Source: Nansenia antarctica (lineage: Eukaryota; Chordata; Actinopteri; Argentiniformes; Microstomatidae). From it: a stretch of DNA of 64,000 bases. Within the stretch, counting starts at the first letter, position 1; every line of letters begins with the position of its first letter. The notes under the pieces are model-generated. The model saw only the letters and a program-made list of their open reading frames with translations, had not been told where the DNA came from and ran no database searches. Location: assembly GCA_963989245.1 (NCBI GenBank), contig OZ022339.1, positions 88,174,957-88,238,956 on the forward strand. Reading direction: 5' to 3'. Shown piece after piece: positions 1 through 8,714 of the stretch. Made by a program: the position numbers and the translations under genes.

Positions 1-1082
1 CGCCGATTTAGTTGTCAATGTTTTTCATAAAATTAAACTGCATTTGCTTTGTTACTGTTCACATGTGTGGTGCAGTCACATTCACATAGCCTATAAGTAA
101 ACATTAAGTTTGAATGATTTACTGAGCTGGCGTTACTTTTTTCAAACCACACACCGCATGTCGGCTATTTCAGCACCACGCATTGTCCACCTACTTCTCA
201 CTATGAGGGGTTCAGCGTCAGTGCACCCCGCTCTGTTACTGTCGCATAGTTGTAGCCAATAAAGGCCTATAAGGCTATTATATATCATTTACTGTATATA
301 CCTAATACCAACATCAAAATAGATTGTATGCCTCTACAAATCATATTACACCAGGTAAAATCCGTCACAACTTGGAATAAATCCATCGCAATTTGGAATA
401 TTTTAGAGCTCCCCCAAAATTTCACAAACCATGTTTCCAGGGGAGCTCATGTCACCACTAGGGGAGCTATAGCTCCCCGAGCTCCCCCTTATTTCGCACC
501 CTGCTGTCAATTAGGTGCCATTCTGGTGCCAGTCACACACCTGTGACTTACATACACCTGCCAGCACTTGAAGCTCAAAACGAGAGGGAATACCAACAGA
601 AGAATATTTAGCAATTTTTGGCTAATTCTTTTGGGCCGCTACCCACACGTTTAGCTATGTTACTCATTCCACGAATGCATGATCCTTACAAGTTGTACCT
701 CGTTGTAAAGGTGACTAATCAGGCTTTCCAACGATATAAAATCCAATACCAATTGGTATTATTAAAGGGGAGGAAGAATCGACTGAAATAACGTTTCCAA
801 ACTTTTTTTGGAGGAGTTTAGATAGATGCAGCATCTTGTTTAGCTAGACAGAAACCCACGAACTCATCACGTTATTTCGGCTCCATTGTCGTGGTTTATG
901 TAGCGAATGATTATGTAGAGAATGTCCACAATGTATACAGTTATTCTATTGCCTCGCGTACATTGATTCACTGCAAGGACAGAAAAATCTGGCTTTTTAA
1001 ATATCCTTAAATAGTGTGTCCAAGAATTTGTCTTTTAAATAATAGTTCCTTGTAAAAGTTAAAAGTCTGTCGGCAAAGGAAG
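1..1082. other. Intergenic DNA left of the hAT nest, no gene seen
   Basis: No convincing coding region, RNA gene or complete mobile element is visible. The longest open frames are short and lack recognisable domains. An 18-bp perfect palindrome (GGGGAGCTATAGCTCCCC) sits at 461-478 in a stretch with several GGGGAGCT/AGCTCCCC words. The bases at 491-503 (ATTTCGCACCCTG) resemble the outward-facing end of a hAT-type element, but no partner terminus or target duplication was found in the window. The stretch may therefore be a truncated transposon end. Confidence 0.6.
461..478. repeat. 18-bp perfect palindrome
   Basis: GGGGAGCTATAGCTCCCC is its own reverse complement. Related GGGGAGCT and GAGCTCCCC words flank it between 439 and 489, so it probably belongs to a decayed inverted-repeat element and need not be a protein-binding site. 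Confidence 0.7.
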
Positions 1083-1090
1083 ATCGTGGA
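1083..1090. repeat. Target-site duplication, left copy, outer hAT element
   Basis: ATCGTGGA directly precedes CAGGGCTGCCAAGT. The same eight bases directly follow the inverted terminus at 4487-4494. Eight-base target duplications are diagnostic of the hAT superfamily. Confidence 0.9.
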
Positions 1091-1566
1091 CAGGGCTGCC
1101 AAGTTTCACCAAAAGTTTGGAGTGAGATTTTTTGGCGGTGGAGCGACCCAAAACTGTGCACGTTTTGGCAGCGGCGGCCCCTCTCTCCCACCCAATTATT
1201 TGTGCTAGTTTCCTGCAATTTTACATGTTGTTCATAATAAACCAAAACAAGAAATGAAAATAATAAATAATAACATTTTATAAAACAAGAAAAAAATTCA
1301 GACAATATATAATATTTATGAAATCTTAATAAACAAATACAGTAGCCTACAGACTCTAAAAGAAAAATTGGCCCCATCAACAGGACTCAGCCATTTGGTC
1401 AGCAGCAGAAAGACCCGTGGTCATCATCTTACAGTGCATTGCTCATAGATGGCTATCATGTTATACAGTACATACCAGGGTTTTTCCTGGGTCAGAATGA
1501 GGGCTTGGTGGGTGATTTTTTGGGAGGGACCCCCAATTGTTGTATTTGTATTGTAAATTGTAATTA

Positions 1567-1592
1567 TTAATAATAATAATTATTATTAATGT
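1567..1592. repeat. AT-rich AAT/ATT simple repeat
   Basis: A run of TAA/AAT units passes into ATT units and forms a near-palindromic, fully A+T tract. It is ordinary low-complexity sequence inside the outer transposon. Confidence 0.75.
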
Positions 1593-1867
1593 ACCTGGTT
1601 ATGTTACAGTAGAGAAACAAAAAACAGTTACCAAAACGGAGTATTTACTAGCTAAGATTGGCAAAAGATTGGCGTGGTGCAACCGAAATTAGTAAACAAC
1701 TAGTTTGAAACTAACTAGTAACAACTAGGGGTTTAATAACTACTAAATGCCTGCATTTAGTAATGACTTACGCCATATTGGTGCAACCCAGTCCAGTAGG
1801 CTACCAGATACGATGTTGTAATGTATGCACATATTTTGCTACCACGGTTGCCAGATGGAATTGACAA

Positions 1868-1875
1868 TGTCCAGC
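1868..1875. repeat. Target-site duplication, left copy, middle hAT element
   Basis: TGTCCAGC immediately precedes CAGTGGCGGCTGG and recurs immediately after the inverted end at 4309-4316, a perfect 8-bp duplication. Confidence 0.92.
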
Positions 1876-1999
1876 CAGTGGCGGCTGGTGCTAAAAAATG
1901 TGGGTGGGGCACAGCAGTGTTTCCTCCAGGATTTTTCACATTAGTGGCGGGGGGGTCCTCTTTCGCGCGCATAAAACGCGCACTGGCGCTCAAAACAAA

Positions 2000-2359
2000 G
2001 ACGTAATTTCACTTTACCCACGCAATACCCACTTAAACATGTGTGAGGATACGTAACGGCGTTTTGTGACAGAACTTTCACTTTCATTCATGAAATTCAC
2101 CCAGTCTGTGTTACGAAGCACTTGAATTTTGGACCATTGCGACTGACTATAGCTCATATACAATCAAAGGGGGGAGATGCGACATGAAATATGTCAGAAT
2201 GCAGCAATATCATGCACAGATCAGCCTTATAACATGTCATGTTATATATATATATATATAACGTTAGACAGGGAGCGCAGATGTATGTTTATGAACGATA
2301 TGAGGCTGGGAGGGAAAAATCACAGTATACCCGCTAGAAAAAACTAGACTACACCACTG
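2000..2359 (-). mobile_element. Truncated relative of the 14839-16310 transposon
   Basis: Read on the minus strand this segment begins CAGTGGTGTAGTCTAG and matches the left end of the element at 14839 closely for about 50 bases. Further in, bases about 2046-2123 match 16105-16196 of that element, including the words AACGCCGTTACGTATCCTC and GTGCTTCGTAACACAGAC. The middle differs, and the far terminus with CAGTGGTGTAGTCTACG is absent, so this copy is internally different and truncated at one end. No matching target duplication was found. The inner boundary near 2000 is approximate. Confidence 0.75.
2243..2261. repeat. TA dinucleotide run
   Basis: About nine TA units are flanked by GT and AC, so the tract can fold on itself. 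It lies inside the truncated transposon segment. Confidence 0.85.
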
Positions 2360-2419
2360 AAGTAGGCCTATGAGAGGACACGCACAAAACCGGCTAACGT
2401 TACTCATTAACTGTTTACA

Positions 2420-2427
2420 CAAGTACA
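2420..2427. repeat. Target-site duplication, left copy, inner hAT element
   Basis: CAAGTACA directly precedes CAGTGGTGTGCCGTC and is repeated exactly at 3535-3542 after the opposite terminus. Confidence 0.9.
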
Positions 2428-3534
2428 CAGTGGTGTGCCGTCAGGGCCAGCAAGGCCTTCTCTGCTGGCCTAAACATCATCAGAATATACATTTTATTTT
2501 AATATATTTTTTCCACAAATATGTATTAATGATTCCCCATAGTCTATTCTCTTCATTTCATAGCTTTCCTCTTGGTTGCGCTGCTTCCAGTCTCCGATTG
2601 AGATTTGGAGGGCTGGCCTTTATGTTAGAGCTTTTATCCAATCAAAATGTGTTGCTAGGGGGCTCCAAAATCTGCCCGCCTGCACAATAAACGGTGCCGC
2701 GAATACGACCTGTAACTTAACGTTGAACGAGAAAACCTGTGGCGTACCTAGTGGAAACCTACGTAGATTTCGAGTTGGCGAGCAAAAGCAACAACGGCGC
2801 CTGCTGTAAGGCTCAATGATGTCAGCACCCAGCACGTCTTTTGATTGGATACGCACTATTGATACGCACTATTGATATTCACTATTGAGATGCGTAACTA
2901 TGCCGGTAGATGTGAAACTTTTGAACACCTTTGGGGTGCGCAGGGAAACGGAGCTCCACAACGAAAGCTTTCGTTGACTGATCGATAATACTGATCGATT
3001 GTGTCCTGTTTTTGGGTAAACAATAACTTTCATTTAGGGGACACAATGAAAGCGCCGAGTCCACAAACAGAGGAAACTACGTTGAGCTTTTTTCTTTTCT
3101 TGCTGAAAACAACCCAGATTTACATTACCACCTGTCCACAAACAAAGTGTTTACTGGGACGTCAGGCAAAATACAAAACGACCTGATTTTTGCTATTGCT
3201 GAAGTGATGGGAGAAGAGATCAAAATGGAGATTAAAAAGGCACCCTTTGTCGCTATTATGGTGGACGAGACGACAGACGTGGGTAATGTAGTGATCTTAA
3301 AGATGTTAGTTTAACACTCTTCATTGTAAATGCGGATTTATTGATTAAAAATGCTTCGGAAATATTAATATAACTCTGTTGTACTTGTCTGACTGTTAAG
3401 GTGTTAATGTTAAGGTGATGCAACGCCCGGTTATACTGTGTTTCTGTCAATGGTATTAAGAGGTAGAATAATTCAGGTAGGAATGTGTCGGACATCACTG
3501 AAGGCCTAGGTGTGAAATGCACCGCCCGCCACTG
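2428..3534 (+). mobile_element. Inner hAT-type element carrying a broken transposase fragment
   Basis: The left end begins CAGTGGTGTGCCGT. The reverse complement of the right end begins CAGTGGCGGGCGGT, so the inverted repeats agree at 11 of the first 14 bases. Perfect 8-bp duplications (CAAGTACA) flank the element, fitting hAT insertion. It is 1107 bp, far shorter than an autonomous hAT transposon. It contains a decayed stretch of transposase-like coding sequence on the plus strand (2900-3287), which supports descent from an autonomous hAT element by deletion. It is the youngest of the three nested insertions by position. Confidence 0.88.
2900..3287 (+). pseudogene. hAT/DUF4371-type transposase fragment, broken
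   Basis: From 2985 one frame reads about 101 codons to 3287 with a single internal TAA at 3024-3026. Recognisable features are an LIDCVLFLG segment, FRGHNES (about 3033-3053), NRGNYVELFSFLA (about 3066-3104), TGTSGKIQNDLI, and the end motif VDETTD (3261-3278). This pattern is typical of the DUF4371 region of hAT-derived proteins such as the ZMYM1/THAP12-like group, where the aspartate of the DET motif is thought to be an RNase-H-fold catalytic residue. Upstream, 2900-2977 in another frame reads MPVDVKLLNTFGVRRE then ELHNE, which fits the usual preceding region. A frameshift near 2970 and a TGA at 2979 separate the two parts. After VDETTDVGN similarity stops; a GTAATG at 3283 could be a fossil splice donor. 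The remaining catalytic and C-terminal dimerisation parts are missing, so it cannot encode an active enzyme. The family call is from recognition of motifs, without a database search. Confidence 0.8.
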
Positions 3535-3542
3535 CAAGTACA
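3535..3542. repeat. Target-site duplication, right copy, inner hAT element
   Basis: CAAGTACA, identical to 2420-2427, directly follows the terminus CCGCCCGCCACTG. Confidence 0.9.
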
Positions 3543-3630
3543 ATCACAGTGTGACAGTCAGATGGAGCATTCGGTAAACAACAACAGCAAGGTAATGCTA
3601 TCAGTTGAGTTAAAGAAAAACAGCTCTTAC

Positions 3631-3685
3631 CTTTGAGGACACCAACATGAGCCCTGTTTACCCGTACCTCCGCCGTTCTGTTCAT
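3631..3685 (-). other. Possible minus-strand first coding exon, speculative
   Basis: On the minus strand an ATG at 3685-3683 in the context AAAATCACCATGA opens 18 codons (MNRTAEVRVNRAHVGVLK) and ends at CTCAAAG followed by GTAAGAG (intron start at 3630), a strong consensus 5' splice site. An ETS-like motif cluster lies about 200-235 bases upstream on that strand. This resembles the 5' end of a vertebrate gene or of a transposase transcript running the other way. No second exon can be identified. Short exon-like matches arise by chance, so this is a candidate only. Confidence 0.25.
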
Positions 3686-3881
3686 GGTGATTTTAGAGGC
3701 AATAGATTATTTTTGCCCCGCGCATATTGCTATGAATAGTTCGAAGCTAGGTGCTTGCACATTAGGTGCGAGGCTGCTCGGTTAACCCATTAGCGGGAAC
3801 ATTATTAGTTGCACAAAATAGGCTGATTTAATTGACCATGAACATCAGAGACAGACATTACGAATGTTCATTTAAAATACT

Positions 3882-3920
3882 CCGGAAGCCCGGAAGTCCG
3901 GAAGCCCGGAAGTCGGAAGT
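3882..3920. promoter_or_regulatory. Cluster of five ETS-like CCGGAAG motifs
   Basis: Four head-to-tail 8-mers alternate CCGGAAGC and CCGGAAGT, followed by CGGAAGT. CCGGAAGT is the classic binding core of ETS-family factors such as GABP and ELK. The cluster is inside the middle hAT element and upstream of the minus-strand exon candidate. It could be a promoter element or simply an 8-bp subterminal tandem repeat of the transposon. Confidence 0.5.
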
Positions 3921-4308
3921 CCTCAGCATAATGCATTGTCTGCTATTACAACCGGATATTCAGGACGCAACTTTTTGCGCCCCGGCCGAGAAATAGAGAC
4001 AGCCAATTGGAGCGCTGCTACAGCTCACGTGTAAGCGAAAAGTATTTGGCCTGCGATAGACTTGCATTCGATCGGCGACCCGACTCCTCCCCCTATGTAT
4101 TTTAACAGTGAATTTTACACACACACAGAGATAACATGTTTATTGTATTGGAGGATTTTTAATGAATGCTGATAGGCGCCGACAGAATATCAGCCGCATT
4201 TTGTGAATAAACAATGTTTATTTAAAAAAAAAAAACGTTTACAAATCGCAACTAGGAAGTGAAGGTGGGGGCGGCGCCCCAGCGCCCTCTATCGGCCAGC
4301 CGCCACTG

Positions 4309-4316
4309 TGTCCAGC
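4309..4316. repeat. Target-site duplication, right copy, middle hAT element
   Basis: TGTCCAGC, identical to 1868-1875, directly follows the terminus CCAGCCGCCACTG. Confidence 0.92.
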
Positions 4317-4486
4317 CCAACCGGTCTAAAAGCTGCCGAATCCACCCGTCCAGTGTGACCAAAAGTAGTCCAATCTGGCAACTTTATTTATTTCTCGCCG
4401 TGAGAAATAGAGATGCGGCGTGAGAGCATGAGAACTGGTTGAAATGCGTGAGTCTCACGGTGATTGCGTGAGACTTGGCAGCCCTG

Positions 4487-4494
4487 ATCGTGGA
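4487..4494. repeat. Target-site duplication, right copy, outer hAT element
   Basis: ATCGTGGA, identical to 1083-1090, directly follows the inverted terminus ACTTGGCAGCCCTG. Confidence 0.9.
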
Positions 4495-4714
4495 TCAAAA
4501 CAATTGCATAAAGGAGACGCGCATCCGCGTTCATAAACGTTCCTCTCTGATCCGGTGAGTGGAATCCAAAACTCACAGCGACACAAAGAAAATAATCCAA
4601 CCGGTATTATTCTAACTACGATGGAAATGCCAAATTGTAATCCTAAATGGCAAACTATTTAGCTCTCTTCCTTGAGGATGTCAACAGGCCCTGATCTCGG
4701 AGCGCGACCAGAGA

Positions 4715-4787
4715 GGGCCAGTGGCGCAATGGATAACGCGTCTGACTACGGATCAGAAGATTCTAGGTTCGACTCCTGGCTGGCTCG
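4715..4787 (+). tRNA. tRNA-Arg (anticodon ACG)
   Basis: The 73-nt sequence folds as a complete cloverleaf. The acceptor stem is GGGCCAG (4715-4721) with CTGGCTC (4780-4786), with one G-U pair and discriminator G4787. The anticodon stem TCTGA/TCAGA encloses loop CTACGGA with anticodon ACG at 4748-4750. The T arm carries TTCGACT. A34 would be edited to inosine, allowing CGU, CGC and CGA to be read. It agrees with the vertebrate tRNA-Arg(ACG) consensus as I know it, except that the T stem reads CTAGG, giving a U-G wobble where CCAGG is usual. The internal A and B boxes for RNA polymerase III are present. No TTTT terminator is found in the first 100 or more bases downstream, the nearest T runs being near 4920, so expression is uncertain. 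It has no CCA tail, which is normal for a nuclear gene. Confidence 0.93.
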
Positions 4788-5743
4788 GTCTCATTTAGCT
4801 TTCAGTAGAACCAACAATCAAAACACTCAAACACTCCGTCACCAATTTCGGAATGCTCTAGTCTAGACCACCACTACCCCTACTTCTACTGCTACTACAA
4901 CAATTCAGTATAATTATTCTGAATTTTTGATTTTTATTTTACTATATCAACTATTATTTATTTGTACTACGGTACTTTTAGTGTTTATATGTATGTTTTT
5001 ACTTATCACACTGTATTGTGTTGTTGATTGATGTTGTAGAGCTACGCTGCCTTAACAGTTATTATTCAACTTGAGATGACATGAATTGACGTTGTCATGT
5101 TGAAAGGCACTCGATTATGATCGACATCTGCTCTGTCATAAGTGTTATTTCAGATTGGTAATGAAGTCTAAAGCACTTGTACTCTGAACGCTTTAACAAG
5201 GTAACACAGGGGGTCCTTCTGTATAATCCTAAAAATGACCAGTTTATTAAACTTAAACAATTACAATAAACTAGTTGACTAATGATGACTCTAAGCACCA
5301 CTTCAATCACTGATAGGTATAAGCAGTCATGTTATTGACGGATCCATAGTTGTTGGACACTTTCATAACTAGTCCTATTGTGGCATACAGAAATATTGTG
5401 TTTCAAAACACCCATCCTAAAATCACAGTGCGTGACGTCACACTATGACGACCTCCAAATCCTTCAAAAACCTGCAGCATGGGGAAATGTTTGGTTGTTT
5501 TGTGTTGGTTGGACTTATTCTGCCTGGGTGGGTTCAAAAGACACCCAGACACTGTCAAACTGGTTGAGGATCTTAATCCCTTTCACAACAGGTGGAACTA
5601 TTGACATTGTGTAATGTGTAATTGTGTAATGAACCCATAGAGTAGATTATAATTACATTTGGAAACCTAGCAGTGAAGTCATCTCTCTCTCCACTCTGAG
5701 TAAGTAGACTATCTAGTAAGCTGGACTTCTGATAAGTTGATAC
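4788..5743. other. Intergenic DNA between tRNA and satellite, no gene seen
   Basis: This is an AT-rich stretch with no convincing coding region or recognisable transposon ends. Short open frames on both strands have no domain-like composition. Its right edge (5704-5749) holds a diverged partial copy of the satellite monomer and is described separately. Confidence 0.6.
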
Positions 5744-5749
5744 CTGTCT
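5704..5749 (-). repeat. Diverged partial satellite copy at the array edge
   Basis: The bases CTATCTAGTAAGCTGGAC then TTCTGATAAGTTGATACCTGTCT resemble the monomer segment CTATCTAGTTAAAATTGGAC then TACTGATACCTGTCT (for example 5788-5824). They sit immediately before the first regular monomer. The short word CTGTCT is shared by this copy, by the monomer seam and by the internal segment. It may be the relic from which the first tandem duplication grew, or the worn terminal unit of the array. Confidence 0.6.
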
Positions 5750-8610
5750 TGTTATTAGTAATAGAGTAAATAACTGTCTGTTTTAAGGCTATCTAGTTAA
5801 AATTGGACTACTGATACCTGTCTGTTCATAGGGAGAGTGTGGGAATAGGGAGAAAGCACATTGGGATATAGGTCCGTAGAGGGGAAGAGGGCTAATGAAC
5901 CAACAGAAGTAGGGGTAGCTAAGTGCACTCAGTAGACTGATGTGCCAAGAGAAGACAGCAACACTACACACAACTGGAAGAGAAGGTACTAAGTACCCTG
6001 GCTTCCTCTCAGGCCTTCCTCGATGGACTCCCACAGATAGACTCCCTTGTCTTGTTGTCACGAGTCTTAGTGTCATAGACTTGTATTAGCATATCCACTG
6101 GGAGTATAACATATGTGAGCAGAGCCCTCTCTATGACATCAGAGCCCTCTCTATGACATCAGAGAGGACTGCTGTAACCTGTATGGAACTTTTTACTTGT
6201 GATCAATTTGGACTTATATAGCGCCTTTATCCAAAGCGCTTTACAACGGCCTCTCATTCACCCATTCACACACACATTCACACACCAATGGCGGCCTGCG
6301 GCCTCGTACCTATGACTGAATCTGTCTTGTTATTAGTAATAGAGTAAATAACTGTCTGTTTTAAGGCTATCTAGTTAAAATTGGACTACTGATACCTGTC
6401 TGTTCATAGGGAGAGTGTGGGAATAGGGAGAAAGCACATTGGGATATAGGTCCGTAGAGGGGAAGAGGGCTAATGAACCAACAGAAGTAGGGGTAGCTAA
6501 GTGCACTCAGTAGACTGATGTGCCAAGAGAAGACAGCAACACTACACACAACTGGAAGAGAAGGTACTAAGTACCCTGGCTTCCTCTCAGGCCTTCCTCG
6601 ATGGACTCCCACAGATAGACTCCCTTGTCTTGTTGTCACGAGTCTTAGTGTCATAGACTTGTATTAGCATATCCACTGGGAGTATAACATGTGTGAGCAG
6701 AGCCCTCTCTATGACATCAGAGCCCTCTCTATGACATCAGAGAGGACTGCTGTAACCTGTATGGAACTTTTTACTTGTGATCAATTTGGACTTATATAGC
6801 GCCTTTATCCAAAGCGCTTTACAACGGCCTCTCATTCACCCATTCACACACACATTCACACACCAATGGCGGCCTGCGGCCTCGTACCTATGACTGAATC
6901 TGTCTTGTTATTAGTAATAGAGTAAATAACTGTCTGTTTTAAGGCTATCTAGTTAAAATTGGACTACTGATACCTGTCTGTTCATAGGGAGAGTGTGGGA
7001 ATAGGGAGAAAGCACATTGGGATATAGGTCCGTAGAGGGGAAGAGGGCTAATGAACCAACAGAAGTAGGGGTAGCTAAGTGCACTCAGTAGACTGATGTG
7101 CCAAGAGAAGACAGCAACACTACACACAACTGGAAGAGAAGGTACTAAGTACCCTGGCTTCCTCTCAGGCCTTCCTCGATGGACTCCCACAGATAGACTC
7201 CCTTGTCTTGTTGTCACGAGTCTTAGTGTCATAGACTTGTATTAGCATATCCACTGGGAGTATAACATGTGTGAGCAGAGCCCTCTCTATGACATCAGAG
7301 CCCTCTCTATGACATCAGAGAGGACTGCTGTAACCTGTATGGAACTTTTTACTTGTGATCAATTTGGACTTATATAGCGCCTTTATCCAAAGCGCTTTAC
7401 AACGGCCTCTCATTCACCCATTCACACACACATTCACACACCAATGGCGGCCTGCGGCCTCGTACCTATGACTGAATCTGTCTTGTTATTAGTAATAGAG
7501 TAAATAACTGTCTGTTTTAAGGCTATCTAGTTAAAATTGGACTACTGATACCTGTCTGTTCATAGGGAGAGTGTGGGAATAGGGAGAAAGCACATTGGGA
7601 TATAGGTCCGTAGAGGGGAAGAGGGCTAATGAACCAACAGAAGTAGGGGTAGCTAAGTGCACTCAGTAGACTGATGTGCCAAGAGAAGACAGCAACACTA
7701 CACACAACTGGAAGAGAAGGTACTAAGTACCCTGGCTTCCTCTCAGGCCTTCCTCGATGGACTCCCACAGATAGACTCCCTTGTCTTGTTGTCACGAGTC
7801 TTAGTGTCATAGACTTGTATTAGCATATCCACTGGGAGTATAACATATGTGAGCAGAGCCCTCTCTATGACATCAGAGCCCTCTCTATGACATCAGAGAG
7901 GACTGCTGTAACCTGTATGGAACTTTTTACTTGTGATCTATTTGGACTTATATAGCGCCTTTATCCAAAGCGCTTTACAACGGCCTCTCATTCACCCATT
8001 CACACACACATTCACACACCAATGGCGGCCTGCGGCCTCGTACCTATGACTGAATCTGTCTTGTTATTAGTAATAGAGTAAATAACTGTCTGTTTTAAGG
8101 CTATCTAGTTAAAATTGGACTACTGATACCTGTCTGTTCATAGGGAGAGTGTGGGAATAGGGAGAAAGCACATTGGGATATAGGTCCGTAGAGGGGAAGA
8201 GGGCTAATGAACCAACAGAAGTAGGGGTAGCTAAGTGCACTCAGTAGACTGATGTGCCAAGAGAAGACAGCAACACTACACACAACTGGAAGAGAAGGTA
8301 CTAAGTACCCTGGCTTCCTCTCAGGCCTTCCTCGATGGACTCCCACAGATAGACTCCCTTGTCTTGTTGTCACGAGTCTTAGTGTCATAGACTTGTATTA
8401 GCATATCCACTGGGAGTATAACATATGTGAGCAGAGCCCTCTCTATGACATCAGAGCCCTCTCTATGATATCAGAGAGGACTGCTGTAACCTGTATGGAA
8501 CTTTTTACTTGTGATCTATTTGGACTTATATAGCGCCTTTATCCAAAGCGCTTTACAACGGCCTCTCATTCACCCATTCACACACACATTCACACACCAA
8601 TGGCGGCCTG
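5744..8610 (-). repeat. 578-bp satellite array, inverted arm, five monomers
   Basis: The sequence repeats exactly every 578 bp (phase points 5744, 6322, 6900, 7478 and 8056) and stops at 8610 after almost five units. It is the reverse complement of the large array to the right, with near-identical monomers. The three outer units have GATCAATTTGG where the two inner units, like the plus array, have GATCTATTTGG. The second and third units have AACATGTGTGAGC in place of AACATATGTGAGC. The units nearest the inversion are therefore most like the main array. Confidence 0.97.
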
Positions 8611-8714
8611 AGGCAGTTCCTCAGCCTTGCTCAGCTCAGTTGGCTGAATTATAGCAGACATGATTTTTTACTTTCTTAGGAGGCAGGGCCTCATTGACTG
8701 TTTTTGGAAAATCA
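8611..8714. other. Unique spacer at the satellite inversion point
   Basis: About 104 bp not matching the monomer separates the two opposed arrays. It contains an internal inverted repeat, CATGATTTT at 8659-8667 and AAAATCATG at 8708-8716. It also contains the word AGGCAG at 8611 and at 8680. The last bases of the right inverted word overlap the first bases of the plus array. No gene is visible. Confidence 0.85.

Larger units (their letters stand above)
1876..4308. mobile_element. Middle hAT-type DNA transposon, interrupted by a third element
   Basis: The termini are a perfect 13-bp inverted repeat: CAGTGGCGGCTGG at 1876-1888 and its reverse complement at 4296-4308. They are flanked by perfect 8-bp duplications. 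The element lies inside the outer hAT element, so it inserted later, and it is itself split at 2428-3534. After removing the inner element about 1.3 kb remains. This includes a segment related to the transposon at 14839-16310, a TA dinucleotide run, an ETS-like motif cluster and an A-rich tract near 4221-4234. No transposase of its own is recognisable, so it is probably non-autonomous or internally rearranged. Confidence 0.9.
1091..4486. mobile_element. Outer hAT-type DNA transposon, non-autonomous, interrupted
   Basis: The ends are inverted repeats: CAGGGCTGCCAAGTTTCAC at 1091-1109, matched by the reverse complement of 4468-4486 with one mismatch over 19 bases. Perfect 8-bp target duplications (ATCGTGGA) flank both ends. 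Removing the middle element and one copy of its target duplication leaves about 955 bp of original element, too short for a hAT transposase, and no transposase domain is visible in that remainder. It is probably a non-autonomous element. It contains an AT-rich tract around 1553-1592 and a CAGGGTTTTTCC word at 1476 that looks like an orphan terminus of another family. The family assignment rests on the termini and duplication, not on a database match. Confidence 0.87.

Noticed and set aside
997..1380. 127-residue minus-strand open frame
   Set aside because: It crosses the outer transposon terminus and AT-rich sequence, and has no domain features or plausible start context.
1476..1494. CAGGGTTTTTCCTGGGTCA as a transposon end
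   Set aside because: It looks like a hAT terminus, but no inverted partner or target duplication could be found in the window.
1912..1930. CAGTGTTTCCTCCAGG word as a separate hAT terminus
   Set aside because: No partner end or duplication is seen. It may be a shared subterminal word of the middle element.
1847..4382. Possible fourth nested element with ends GTTGCCAGAT (1847-1856) and ATCTGGCAAC (4373-4382)
   Set aside because: The words are inverted, but no flanking target duplication was found and they lie within the outer element. They may be its internal inverted repeat.
4672..4866. 64-residue open frame over the tRNA
   Set aside because: It is a shadow reading through the tRNA-Arg gene.
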